From Ilumatobacteraceae bacterium (GTDB lineage Bacteria > Actinomycetota > Acidimicrobiia > Acidimicrobiales > Ilumatobacteraceae): a stretch of DNA of 23,761 bases. The notes beneath the pieces are model-generated. The model saw only the letters and a program-made list of their open reading frames with translations. It was not told the DNA's origin and searched no databases. The translations under genes were made by a program, and so were the position numbers. Below, in pieces: positions 8,151 to 14,866 of the stretch (position 1 is the stretch's first letter; each line of letters begins with the position of its first letter). The DNA lies in the NCBI GenBank assembly GCA_021741795.1, contig JAIOXC010000005.1:1-23761 (forward strand), written 5' to 3'.

Positions 8151-8506
8151 CCGAGTACGTCTTGCAACACTTGTAGGCGATCGCGGTTAACTCGGTACCA
8201 AATCCATGTGCCGCGTTTGGTGCCTGTGATCAGGCCCGCCTCGCGCAACACCTTCAAATGGTGACTTACGGTTGGCTGTGAGCGACCCGTCGGTTTGACC
8301 AATGAACACGCGCATGTTTCTGCATCGGCAGAGGCGGCAATGAGGCTAAAAATTTTGAGTCGCACAGGGTCTGCAAGTGCGGCGAAGCCCTGGGACAAGT
8401 GAACAGCATCACGCGTCTTGAGAAATGCCTCGGTGACAGGCGAACAACATTTTTCGGTAGTCTGTGCTATATTGATAACTATCAATATAACATAAAATGT
8501 AAACAA
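8147..8506 (-). CDS. arsR: ArsR-family arsenic-responsive repressor (start uncertain)
   Basis: A small winged-helix repressor, it would bind the arsR/arsI promoter region and be released by As(III). Recognisable parts are LSQGFAALADPVRLKIFSLI, the recognition helix region GRSQPTVSHHLKVLREAGLI and the wing KRGTWIWYR. Likely metalloid ligands are the Cys pair in EKCCSPV and a Cys in ETCACS, resembling the three-Cys site of the Corynebacterium ArsR type. The start is unclear: upstream of the CC pair the frame has no ATG or GTG, only TTG codons at 8506 and 8485. The latter puts the pair at residues 13-14, near where Corynebacterium ArsR has it. The coordinates given are the longest reading. The 5' end overlaps the 8468-8489 palindrome, fitting autoregulation. 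It is divergent from arsI and converges on patA. Confidence 0.9.
   Translation of the reverse strand: MFTFYVILIVINIAQTTEKCCSPVTEAFLKTRDAVHLSQGFAALADPVRLKIFSLIAASADAETCACSLVKPTGRSQPTVSHHLKVLREAGLITGTKRGTWIWYRVNRDRLQVLQDVLG
8468..8489. promoter_or_regulatory. Perfect 22-bp palindrome, probable ArsR operator
   Basis: TATATTGATA and TATCAATATA form perfect 10-bp arms around a 2-base centre. The site lies in the AT-rich gap between divergent arsR and arsI, about 45 bases before the arsI start and within the 5' end of the arsR frame. ArsR/SmtB repressors typically bind such AT-rich dyads. On the minus strand TATATT (8489-8484) with TTGTTA 18 bases upstream could be the arsR promoter, so bound repressor would block both directions (inference). 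Confidence 0.8.
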
Positions 8507-8523
8507 ATAACAACAAAGAATAT

Positions 8524-8527
8524 GGAG
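8524..8527 (+). promoter_or_regulatory. Ribosome binding site choosing the arsI GTG start
   Basis: GGAG lies six bases before the GTG at 8534. It overlaps the alternative ATG at 8522, which has no such site in front, so it favours the GTG. Confidence 0.6.
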
Positions 8528-8533
8528 ATCGTT

Positions 8534-8947
8534 GTGTCACGAGTTCAACTAGCACTCAATGTTTCAAACCTGGCAGAAGCAATTGAATTTTATTCAAAGA
8601 TGTTCAACGCAACTCCTGCCAAAGTTCGCGAGGGCTACGCCAATTTTGCCATCGCCGACCCGCCACTCAAATTGGTATTGATCGAAACACCTCGTGATGT
8701 CATGGCCGAGTACCAACATCTCAACCATCTAGGAGTAGAACTCGAAACGACTGCGCAAGTTGAAAGCTCGATTGAAAGATTTGAGCAACTGGGTCTCGTT
8801 GATTCGGTCGAAAAAGATACAACCTGTTGCTTTGCCGTGCAAGACAAAGTGTGGATGCAAAGTCCTGATGGTGCTCCGTGGGAGTACTACACCGTGCTGG
8901 CAGACGCGCCAACGTATTACGCAACTGCCGATCAGAAGTGTTGTTAG
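8534..8947 (+). CDS. arsI: ArsI/CadI-family metalloenzyme (organoarsenical C-As lyase or cadmium-induced protein)
   Basis: The 137-residue vicinal-oxygen-chelate (glyoxalase-like) protein is very close to mycobacterial CadI and to ArsI, an Fe(II)-dependent dioxygenase that splits the carbon-arsenic bond of trivalent methyl- or aryl-arsenicals. It starts SRVQLALNVSNL. Probable metal ligands are Gln5, His65 (LNHLGVE) and Glu117 (PWEYYTV), and the vicinal pair Cys98-Cys99 in TTCCFAVQDKVW is the expected arsenical-binding site. A second Cys pair ends the protein (KCC), a possible extra metalloid site. GTG 8534 was chosen for its ribosome binding site and family length; the frame is open to 8399. 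Its stop overlaps the channel gene start (TAGTG). CadI-like proteins also respond to cadmium, so the inducer is not certain. Confidence 0.9.
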   Translation: MSRVQLALNVSNLAEAIEFYSKMFNATPAKVREGYANFAIADPPLKLVLIETPRDVMAEYQHLNHLGVELETTAQVESSIERFEQLGLVDSVEKDTTCCFAVQDKVWMQSPDGAPWEYYTVLADAPTYYATADQKCC

Positions 8948-9627
8948 TGACCAAGGATTCAGAAATTTCAATGTCGCGCCGGCTAGCGGCTGAAGCGATT
9001 GGAACAGGGCTGCTGATTGTTGCGGTCATTGGATCGGGAATTATGGCCGAGAGGCTCACCGACATTGTGGCTCTGCAATTGCTGTGCAACGCTGTTGCTA
9101 CCGGTGGAGCATTGATCGCATTGATTTTGATCTTTGCACCTGTGTCGGGTGCATCCTTCAATCCAGTTGTTGGAATTGTCGGGATCTTTACGGGTGAGGC
9201 AACAATTCGGGACACTGCTTTATATGCAGTTGCACAGACGGTTGGTGGATGTTTGGGTGCTGTCACAGCAAACCTGATGTTTGATCTGGATGCCATCAAT
9301 ATTTCGCAAAAGGTTCGCTCTGGTTCGGGAATTCTTTTCTCTGAAGTTGTTGCAACAGTTGGTCTGCTGCTCGTGATCTACGGAACTATTCGTGCACAGC
9401 GTGCAAATTTGGTGCCCTTCACTGTTGCGGCATGGATTACTGGAGCATATTTTTTCACTTCGTCAACTTCGTTGGCCAACCCAGCAGTCAGCATTGCTCG
9501 AAGTCTGAGCAACACGTTTGCTGGAATTGCTCCAGAGTCGTTGCCGATGTTTGTATTGATGCAGTTGTTCGGCGCCATGTTGGCAGTGGTGATTATCAAG
9601 TTCGTTTATGGTAAACCGCGCGCATGA
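8947..9627 (+). CDS. MIP-family aquaglyceroporin, probable arsenite channel
   Basis: This 226-residue major intrinsic protein has about six hydrophobic helices and two re-entrant boxes: Asn-Pro-Val at 72-74 (GASFNPVVG) and Asn-Pro-Ala at 178-180 (LANPAVSIARS). The Arg that normally follows the second NPA and narrows the pore of water channels is Val181 here, which should leave a wider, uncharged filter suited to As(OH)3 or methylated arsenicals (inference). The GTG start at 8947 overlaps the arsI stop by one base; the ATG at 8971 is an alternative that loses eight residues. The TGA stop overlaps the arsC ATG. AqpS in Sinorhizobium is a known case of a MIP channel paired with ArsC for downhill arsenite exit. 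Confidence 0.9.
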   Translation: MTKDSEISMSRRLAAEAIGTGLLIVAVIGSGIMAERLTDIVALQLLCNAVATGGALIALILIFAPVSGASFNPVVGIVGIFTGEATIRDTALYAVAQTVGGCLGAVTANLMFDLDAINISQKVRSGSGILFSEVVATVGLLLVIYGTIRAQRANLVPFTVAAWITGAYFFTSSTSLANPAVSIARSLSNTFAGIAPESLPMFVLMQLFGAMLAVVIIKFVYGKPRA

Positions 9628-10013
9628 AGGGTGTCTTGTTTTTATGCATCCACAACTCGGGTCGATCGCAAATGGCGGCTGGGTTTATGCGCCATCTCGG
9701 CGCTGGTCGTGTCACCGTCTATTCGGCTGGTTCCGAGCCCGCGAATGCAATTAATCCCTCTGCTGTTGCAGTAATGCAGGAAGTCGGAATCGACATTGCC
9801 TCTGCTCAACCACAATTGTGGACAATGGAGATGCTGGAGGCCGTAGATGTTGTCGTGACTATGGGTTGTGGTGATGCGTGTCCGTTTTTACCTGGCAAGA
9901 AATATGTGGATTGGCCACTCGAAGATCCCGCGGGTCAAGGTGTGGTCAACGTGCGTCCGATTCGTGACGAGATTAAGAAACTCGTTGAAGACTTACTCGC
10001 GCAAATGGTGTAA
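9624..10013 (+). CDS. arsC: Arsenate reductase, low-molecular-weight phosphatase fold
   Basis: The 129-residue enzyme reduces arsenate to arsenite. The phosphatase loop is Cys8 to Arg14 (CIHNSGR-SQMAAG) and the general acid lies in DPAG at 101-104. Further Cys residues are Cys82 and Cys86 in TMGCGDACPFLPGKKY. This pattern, together with DWPLEDPAG and VRPIRDEI, is that of the actinobacterial mycothiol/mycoredoxin-linked reductases (C. glutamicum ArsC1/ArsC2), which agrees with mshC at 2319-3443. A thioredoxin-linked mechanism is the alternative. It overlaps the channel gene by ATGA, so reduction and export are translationally coupled. Only 15 bases separate its stop from that of the convergent oxidoreductase. 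Confidence 0.92.
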   Translation: MKGVLFLCIHNSGRSQMAAGFMRHLGAGRVTVYSAGSEPANAINPSAVAVMQEVGIDIASAQPQLWTMEMLEAVDVVVTMGCGDACPFLPGKKYVDWPLEDPAGQGVVNVRPIRDEIKKLVEDLLAQMV

Positions 10014-10028
10014 CACGTCTTACTTGCG

Positions 10029-10961
10029 TTAGGCGAAAGCAGCAAAAAGTTCGCTGATCGCTTTTGCCTGTCCGCCAGAGGTAGACGACATCACTGCAAT
10101 GGGCAAAACACCCGCGTTGGCCCATGCCGCAAATTGTTCGCGAACTTGTGGTGCAGTTCCCGAGATAGTGCAATCGCGCAACCACGCGTTGCTCATTGTG
10201 GCTTGCAATGTTTGAGCCATTGACTCTTTGGGGCTTGTCGCTAACACTTGTTCGATTGCGTCCATCTCATCGACGTAACCAGCGTTACGCCAATAGTTGC
10301 GATAGTTGGGGAGCGAGACGTAGCCCGTCAGCGTTTTTCGGTGCAAGGCCAATGCTGTGTCAATGTCGTCGCTGATGATGGTTGGAACCATGTTGGACAT
10401 GAAGAATGTTGATTGTTTTTCGGCGGGGAGTAACGCAACCTGGCGACCAATGTCGCGCAACGATGCATTTGCCCAAATAGCGCCTTCAGAGATTTGGTGT
10501 GAGAGTGCGAGCATTTTGTCCCGCAGTGCCGCAAGATAAATCGGTGGGAGTTCTCCAGAAAATTTCTCATTTGCACGCATCGCTGCAACGTAATTGGTGA
10601 TGTCGCTGAGTGGCTTACCTGTCTCGACTCCGAGACGCTGCACCACCGGTCCGTGGCTGACTCCAATCCCGAGTCCAAATCGTCCACCAGAAATTTCGTG
10701 AATGTGTGCAGCAGTATTTGCCGTCTCGACAGGATGGCTGTAATACATTGGTTGTATTGATGTCCAGTAATGAATCGTGCTTGTGGCATGAGCGAGTGAA
10801 GCGCATAGCGCCATGGTGCCGCCGAGGCTTGGGCAGGCAAGACCTGCAAAGCCAAGTTGCTCAGCTTGTTGTGCCAACTCCAAAATTGCATTGCGCTTGG
10901 TGGGCGATGCAACGATCGAAATTGCTGGCTTGGAATACGGGTTTGTAGGGAATTGCGTCAT
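10029..10961 (-). CDS. LLM-class F420-dependent oxidoreductase
   Basis: This 310-residue protein has the TIM-barrel luciferase-like monooxygenase fold in its F420-binding branch. Evidence is the block from HPVETANTAAHIHEISGGRF into GLGIGVSHGP (77-105), typical of this branch, and the start AISIVASP with QQAEQLGFAGLACPS. The substrate cannot be told from sequence. It converges on arsC and is divergent from pimA, with 83 bases between the starts holding overlapping palindromes next to pimA. No TAnnnT box sits close to its ATG, so it probably has a short leader. npdG at 1627 shows that F420 chemistry is used by the host. A link with arsenic detoxification is possible only by neighbourhood. Confidence 0.85.
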   Translation of the reverse strand: MTQFPTNPYSKPAISIVASPTKRNAILELAQQAEQLGFAGLACPSLGGTMALCASLAHATSTIHYWTSIQPMYYSHPVETANTAAHIHEISGGRFGLGIGVSHGPVVQRLGVETGKPLSDITNYVAAMRANEKFSGELPPIYLAALRDKMLALSHQISEGAIWANASLRDIGRQVALLPAEKQSTFFMSNMVPTIISDDIDTALALHRKTLTGYVSLPNYRNYWRNAGYVDEMDAIEQVLATSPKESMAQTLQATMSNAWLRDCTISGTAPQVREQFAAWANAGVLPIAVMSSTSGGQAKAISELFAAFA

Positions 10962-11022
10962 GGTCTCACTGCTTTCGTGCTGACTTTGTTGTATTTTGTT
11001 GTTTATTCGGCTAACTAGCTTC

Positions 11023-11043
11023 TAGACGGTCTACCGTATACGG
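11023..11043. promoter_or_regulatory. Nested palindromes over the pimA promoter, candidate operator
   Basis: Three dyads overlap in 21 bases: TAGAC-G-GTCTA (11023-11033), ACGGT-CT-ACCGT (11026-11037) and CCGTATACGG (11034-11043). They cover the putative -10 box of pimA and end one base before its start codon, so a bound protein would block pimA transcription and perhaps also that of the divergent oxidoreductase. No matching regulator gene is adjacent. Confidence 0.5.
11032..11037 (+). promoter_or_regulatory. Putative -10 element of pimA (leaderless GTG start)
   Basis: TACCGT ends seven bases before the GTG at 11045, the spacing seen for other genes here. It argues for GTG 11045 rather than the ATG two codons later. 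Confidence 0.55.
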
Positions 11044-11044
11044 C

Positions 11045-12217
11045 GTGAGCATGTTGCGGGTTGCAATGGTGAGTCCCTACAGCGTGTCAGTTCCGGGCGG
11101 AGTGCAAGCCCAAGTCATGGGTTTGGCACGCGAACTTCGTCGCATCGGCCACGAAGTGCGAGTGCTCGCGCCATGTGATGGTCCGCCTCCCGAGCCATTT
11201 GTGACACCGTTGGGTCAAAGCCTGCCAACTTCAGCCAACGGATCCGTTGCACCGCTCGCGCCAGACCCATCAGCAGCATTGCGCACGATTCGCGCTCTTA
11301 ATGATGAGGCATTCGATGTTATTCATCTACACGAACCCATCGTCCCTGGTCCTACGGTCACGAGCTTGTTGTTGCGGCTCGCGCCGACGGTGGGAACATT
11401 TCATGCCGCTGGCGATTCGTCGTCGTATCGGGTGCTCAACAAAACCGCGCGTTGGGCGGCCAACCACTTGAGTGCGCGTGTTGCGGTGTCTGAAGCCGCG
11501 AAGGAGCTCGCATCGAGGTATCTCGATGGCGACTATCAGGTGCTGTTCAATGGCATTGAAACTTCTCGCTATTTAAAGATTGGTGCGCAACGCGAGAATC
11601 AACCAACTATTTTTTTCTGTGGGCGTTTTGAGCCACGCAAAGGACTTGAGGTGTTACTTGGTGCGATGAAGCACTTGCCGCACAACTTTGTACTGTGGAT
11701 AGCCGCAGATGGTCCTGGCATAGACGAGATGCACAAGCTGTATGAAAACGATCATCGCATTTCGTGGCTTGGCCGAATTACCGAAACAGACAAGCTCGAT
11801 CGGCTATCGCGATGCACTGTGTTTTGCGCGCCATCATTACGCGGTGAATCCTTCGGCATAGTTTTGCTTGAGGCAATGGCTGCAGCAGTTCCACTTGTGA
11901 CCACCGATATTGATGGGTACCGAAATGTTGCAACGCACGAAGTGAATGCATTGCTCGTTGCTCCGGGCGACGAGGAGCAATTAGCAAATTCGATTACTCG
12001 GATCGTTCACGACTCAAATTTGTCGCAGCGTTTGGTGGCTGGTGGCCTCAAGCGCGCGGAGGATTTTTCGATGCAACGACTTGCTACCGAATACGTAGCA
12101 ATCTACGAGAGACTCTTGGCGGCTGAAAAGAATAATGAAATCGTGGTGCAACCCAACAAACTTCTTTCGATGTTTGAACATCGCGTGCTCCGCCGACCAC
12201 AAGTTGGTCAAAATTGA
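11045..12217 (+). CDS. pimA: PimA-like phosphatidylinositol alpha-mannosyltransferase (GT4)
   Basis: The 390-residue GT-B glycosyltransferase should add the first mannose from GDP-mannose to phosphatidylinositol at the inner membrane face. The N-terminus MVSPYSVSVPGGVQAQV with its Gly-Gly loop matches PimA, as do DVIHLHEP (91-98), TFHAAG with His120, the donor-site residues Arg194 and Lys199 in GRFEPRKG, and the E-x7-E motif with Glu268 and Glu276 in GESFGIVLLEAM. By order it would be the next gene of the PIM run, but it is parted from patA by the arsenic block. It begins with GTG, directly after a -10-like hexamer, and ends 50 bases before lemA. Acceptor identity is inferred from similarity and context; another GT4 function cannot be ruled out. 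Confidence 0.85.
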   Translation: MSMLRVAMVSPYSVSVPGGVQAQVMGLARELRRIGHEVRVLAPCDGPPPEPFVTPLGQSLPTSANGSVAPLAPDPSAALRTIRALNDEAFDVIHLHEPIVPGPTVTSLLLRLAPTVGTFHAAGDSSSYRVLNKTARWAANHLSARVAVSEAAKELASRYLDGDYQVLFNGIETSRYLKIGAQRENQPTIFFCGRFEPRKGLEVLLGAMKHLPHNFVLWIAADGPGIDEMHKLYENDHRISWLGRITETDKLDRLSRCTVFCAPSLRGESFGIVLLEAMAAAVPLVTTDIDGYRNVATHEVNALLVAPGDEEQLANSITRIVHDSNLSQRLVAGGLKRAEDFSMQRLATEYVAIYERLLAAEKNNEIVVQPNKLLSMFEHRVLRRPQVGQN

Positions 12218-12254
12218 TACGAACATTTCAAGACGCGGTATCGCGAGACTGAAC

Positions 12255-12260
12255 TAGACT
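12255..12260 (+). promoter_or_regulatory. Putative -10 element of lemA (leaderless start)
   Basis: TAGACT ends seven bases before the ATG at 12268. The intervening bases, AAACAAC, contain no ribosome binding site. Confidence 0.65.
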
Positions 12261-12267
12261 AAACAAC

Positions 12268-12819
12268 ATGAACATTCTTGTTGTATTGATCGTTGTTGCA
12301 GCCCTGTTGCTGGCATTGGTACTGCTGTATAACTCGCTCATTGGTCGCCGCAACGAAGTCGACAACGCATGGTCGCAAATTGATGTGCAACTGAAGCGCC
12401 GACTTGACCTCATTCCAAACTTGGTCGAAACCGTCAAGGGGTATGCCGCCCACGAAAAGGCGACACTTGACGCTGTGATCCAAGCGCGGAATTCGGCGAT
12501 CGGTGCCAAGTCTTCGCCGAATGCCCAAGCAGCGGCCGACTCGGCGGTCACCGGGGCACTGCGGCAGTTGTTTGCACTTTCAGAGGCCTACCCAGACCTC
12601 AAGGCCAATCAAGGTTTTGTTTCGCTACAAGAAGAACTCTCCAATACCGAGAGTCGCATTGCTTATGCGCGACAGTTTTATGGCGATGCTGTGCTGTCGT
12701 ACAACACGGCAATACAAAAGTTTCCTGCATCTCTCGTTGCTGGTTCGTTCAAGTTCACACAGCGTGAATATTTTGAGGCCGAAGTTGCTGCGCGCACCAC
12801 ACCCGAAGTTAAGTTTTAG
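12268..12819 (+). CDS. lemA: LemA family membrane protein
   Basis: The 183-residue protein has one N-terminal membrane helix (about 3-22) followed by a long helical domain. The conserved LemA block NEVDNAWSQIDVQLKRRLDLIPNLVETVKGYAAHE (starting at 29) and the C-terminal RIAYARQFYGDAVLSYN and FPASLVAG match the family at its usual length. The molecular role of LemA is not settled; it often sits beside htpX or other membrane proteins. Here htpX follows after 23 bases, and the two probably form one transcript from the promoter at 12255-12260. Confidence 0.93.
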   Translation: MNILVVLIVVAALLLALVLLYNSLIGRRNEVDNAWSQIDVQLKRRLDLIPNLVETVKGYAAHEKATLDAVIQARNSAIGAKSSPNAQAAADSAVTGALRQLFALSEAYPDLKANQGFVSLQEELSNTESRIAYARQFYGDAVLSYNTAIQKFPASLVAGSFKFTQREYFEAEVAARTTPEVKF

Positions 12820-12842
12820 TTAGATCGGAAGTCAAAGTTTTC

Positions 12843-13748
12843 ATGAATGACCTCATCGCGTCGAATAAGCGACGCACATTTTTCTTACTCACCGGATTTA
12901 TCGTCATCACTGTGTTGGTTGGTATGGCTGTTGGTGTGCTCATCGGCAACGGAGCCACAGGGACGGTTATCGCGCTGGTGTTCTCGGCCGTGTTTGCTTT
13001 TGGCTCTTATTGGAAATCAGATTCTGTGGCATTAGCTGTGAGTCGCGCAGTGCCAGCCGACCCTGTTGAGTTTCGTCGCTTGCACAACCTGGTGGAAGGC
13101 TTGTGTATTGCAAGCGGATTACCAAAGCCGCGCGTATTTGTGATTCGTGATGATGCGCCTAACGCGTTTGCAACTGGACGAAACCCCAAGCACGCTGCAA
13201 TCGCTGTGACAACTGGTTTGCTCGAAAAGATGAATCGTGTTGAGTTGGAAGGCGTTGTTGCCCACGAACTCTCACATATCAAGAATTACGACATTTTGGT
13301 GAGCACCTTGGCGGTCACGCTGGTTGGCACGATTGCTCTCATCACCGACATCACTATTCGCATGATGTGGTGGAACGGCGGGCGAGTGAGCCGCGGCAAT
13401 GACCGCCGCGACAGCACCAATCCACTCGCTTTTGTTGGTATTGCCTTGTTGATACTCGCACCGATCTTGGCCAAGATTATGCAGGCTGCTGTCAGTCGAA
13501 GGCGCGAAACGTTGGCCGATGTCTCGGCATGCAAAATGACGAGGTATCCGCCAGGGCTTATCTCGGCACTCGAAAAACTTCAGGCCGATAGCACCGTCAC
13601 TCATTCGGCCAGCATGGCAACGGCTCATATGTGGATTGAACAGCCGATGTCTGGAGTGAATGACGCAGGTCGATTGGGTATATGGCATAAACTTTTCAAT
13701 ACGCATCCCCCATTGGCAGAAAGAATTGCGCTGCTCAGAGAGATCTAA
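12843..13748 (+). CDS. htpX: HtpX-family M48 membrane zinc metalloprotease
   Basis: The 301-residue protease is expected to degrade damaged membrane proteins. It has two N-terminal helices (about 12-34 and 40-56), the zinc motif His141-Glu142-x2-His145 in VVAHELSHIKNYD and the third ligand Glu222 in RRRETLADVSA. Further helices lie at about 154-174 and 195-215. PNAFATGRNPKHAAIAVTTGLL and the C-terminal NTHPPLAERIALL are family hallmarks, so the protein looks complete and active. It lies between lemA (23-base gap) and the DUF3048 lipoprotein (2-base gap), pointing to a three-gene envelope operon. Confidence 0.95.
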   Translation: MNDLIASNKRRTFFLLTGFIVITVLVGMAVGVLIGNGATGTVIALVFSAVFAFGSYWKSDSVALAVSRAVPADPVEFRRLHNLVEGLCIASGLPKPRVFVIRDDAPNAFATGRNPKHAAIAVTTGLLEKMNRVELEGVVAHELSHIKNYDILVSTLAVTLVGTIALITDITIRMMWWNGGRVSRGNDRRDSTNPLAFVGIALLILAPILAKIMQAAVSRRRETLADVSACKMTRYPPGLISALEKLQADSTVTHSASMATAHMWIEQPMSGVNDAGRLGIWHKLFNTHPPLAERIALLREI

Positions 13749-13750
13749 CC

Positions 13751-14806
13751 ATGAAAAATCGCACACTGATATTCGGTTCAATCGTTGCAACATCGTTGTT
13801 GGCGCTGGCTGCCTGCGGAGGCTCGTCGGGATCATCAAGTTCGACGGAAAGTGCAGTGGTAGAAACAACCGTTGTCACTGAAACCACGATCCCAGAAATT
13901 GTCAACCCGTTAACGGGTTTGCCAAATACTGATCCATCTACGCTGACTCGCCCTGCAATGGTTGTAAAAATCGACAACCACCCATCTGCTCGTCCCCAGT
14001 TGGGCATCAATCAGGCGGACATTATTTTTGAAGAGAACGTCGAAAAGTTGACTCGACTTGCCGCGGTTTTCCAAAGCGAAGGTTCCGACCCTGTTGGCCC
14101 AATTCGTAGCGGTCGCTTTCAAGACATCAACTTGTTGAGCTCGCTCATTAAGCCGTTGTTTGTGTGGAGCGGTGGCAACGAACAGGTATCGGCAGCGATC
14201 AAAAAATCTGATCTCGTTGACTTGAGTTACACGGTGGCAAACAAAGACGGTGGCTTTGCTCGCGACAGCGATCGCTCAGCACCACACAACTTGATTGCAG
14301 AGACTACAAAGTTGTGGACATTGAGTCCAGAAGGTTCGACGGCGCCACCTGCACAGTTTTCATATCGTTCTGCAAGTGATGCTGCACCAGCAACGGCGAA
14401 GCCAACAGCCGGAGTAAAAGTGTCGATGGACGGTGTGAAAGTGCAATGGGATTGGGACGCAACCACCGGAGAATTCTTGCGACTACAAGACAACACGCCA
14501 GACGTGGATACTGCTGACGTGCAACTCGCCGTACCCAATGTGATCGTGCTCGAAGTTGAGTACACCAATCAGTACAGCCCGACGTCTAAGACACTTGGTG
14601 GCGGCAAAGTATATGTCTTCACTAACGGCTCGTTGATCGAGGGCACTTGGGAACGGACCGATCGCTTGAAACCGTTCTTGCTCAAAGATTCGAGTGGGGC
14701 AGTGATCAAACTCACTCCTGGCCAGACCTTCGTTGAGGTGGCCCGTGCAGCAAAAACTGCCGTAGTGCCTGTGGGCACAAACCCTGACGACGTGAAGTTT
14801 CTCTAA
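13751..14806 (+). CDS. DUF3048 (YerB-like) lipoprotein
   Basis: The 351-residue protein starts with a lipoprotein signal: MKNR, a hydrophobic core and lipobox L19-A-A-C22. A Ser/Thr-rich linker (about 25-48) follows, as is common for anchored actinobacterial lipoproteins. The folded part shows DUF3048 features: NPLTGLP, RPAMVVKIDNHPSARPQLGINQAD (about 67-90), VGPIRSGRFQDI and PHNL. The biochemical function of the family is unknown to me. It starts two bases after the htpX stop, so it is probably made together with the membrane protease and acts at the outer face of the membrane. Confidence 0.88.
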   Translation: MKNRTLIFGSIVATSLLALAACGGSSGSSSSTESAVVETTVVTETTIPEIVNPLTGLPNTDPSTLTRPAMVVKIDNHPSARPQLGINQADIIFEENVEKLTRLAAVFQSEGSDPVGPIRSGRFQDINLLSSLIKPLFVWSGGNEQVSAAIKKSDLVDLSYTVANKDGGFARDSDRSAPHNLIAETTKLWTLSPEGSTAPPAQFSYRSASDAAPATAKPTAGVKVSMDGVKVQWDWDATTGEFLRLQDNTPDVDTADVQLAVPNVIVLEVEYTNQYSPTSKTLGGGKVYVFTNGSLIEGTWERTDRLKPFLLKDSSGAVIKLTPGQTFVEVARAAKTAVVPVGTNPDDVKFL

Positions 14807-14823
14807 GAAAACAGTCACAAATA

Positions 14824-14842
14824 ACCGACCGTTTGTGTCGGT
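14824..14842. repeat. Inverted repeat between DUF3048 gene and pdxS
   Basis: ACCGAC and GTCGGT form a 6-bp stem with a 7-base loop. No T-run follows, so it is not a clear intrinsic terminator. It lies just upstream of the pdxS -10 box and could be either a weak terminator or a regulatory dyad. Confidence 0.3.
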
Positions 14843-14853
14843 AACGGCTTCGG

Positions 14854-14859
14854 TACGAT
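14854..14859 (+). promoter_or_regulatory. Putative -10 element of pdxS (leaderless start)
   Basis: TACGAT ends seven bases before the ATG at 14867. No ribosome binding site lies between them. Confidence 0.6.
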
Positions 14860-14866
14860 AGACGTC

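Noticed and set aside
8399..8533. N-terminal extension of arsI
   Set aside because: It would run across the operator and into arsR on the other strand, the extra residues have no family similarity, and a ribosome binding site supports GTG 8534.
8721..9299. 192-residue minus-strand open frame across arsI and the channel gene
   Set aside because: It is antisense to two recognisable genes and has low-complexity Ala/Ser composition.
10328..10912. 194-residue frame in the same strand but another frame as the LLM enzyme
   Set aside because: The LLM frame has clear family motifs throughout and this one has none.
12234..12245. CGCG-GTAT-CGCG hairpin after pimA as terminator
   Set aside because: The stem is only four base pairs and lacks a T-tract.
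13272..13868. 198-residue minus-strand open frame across htpX and the DUF3048 start
   Set aside because: Both plus-strand genes are complete and recognisable; this is antisense shadow.
14807..14866. Riboswitch before pdxS
   Set aside because: The gap has only 60 bases, with a short 6-bp dyad and a -10 box adjacent to the start; there is no room for a leader RNA.
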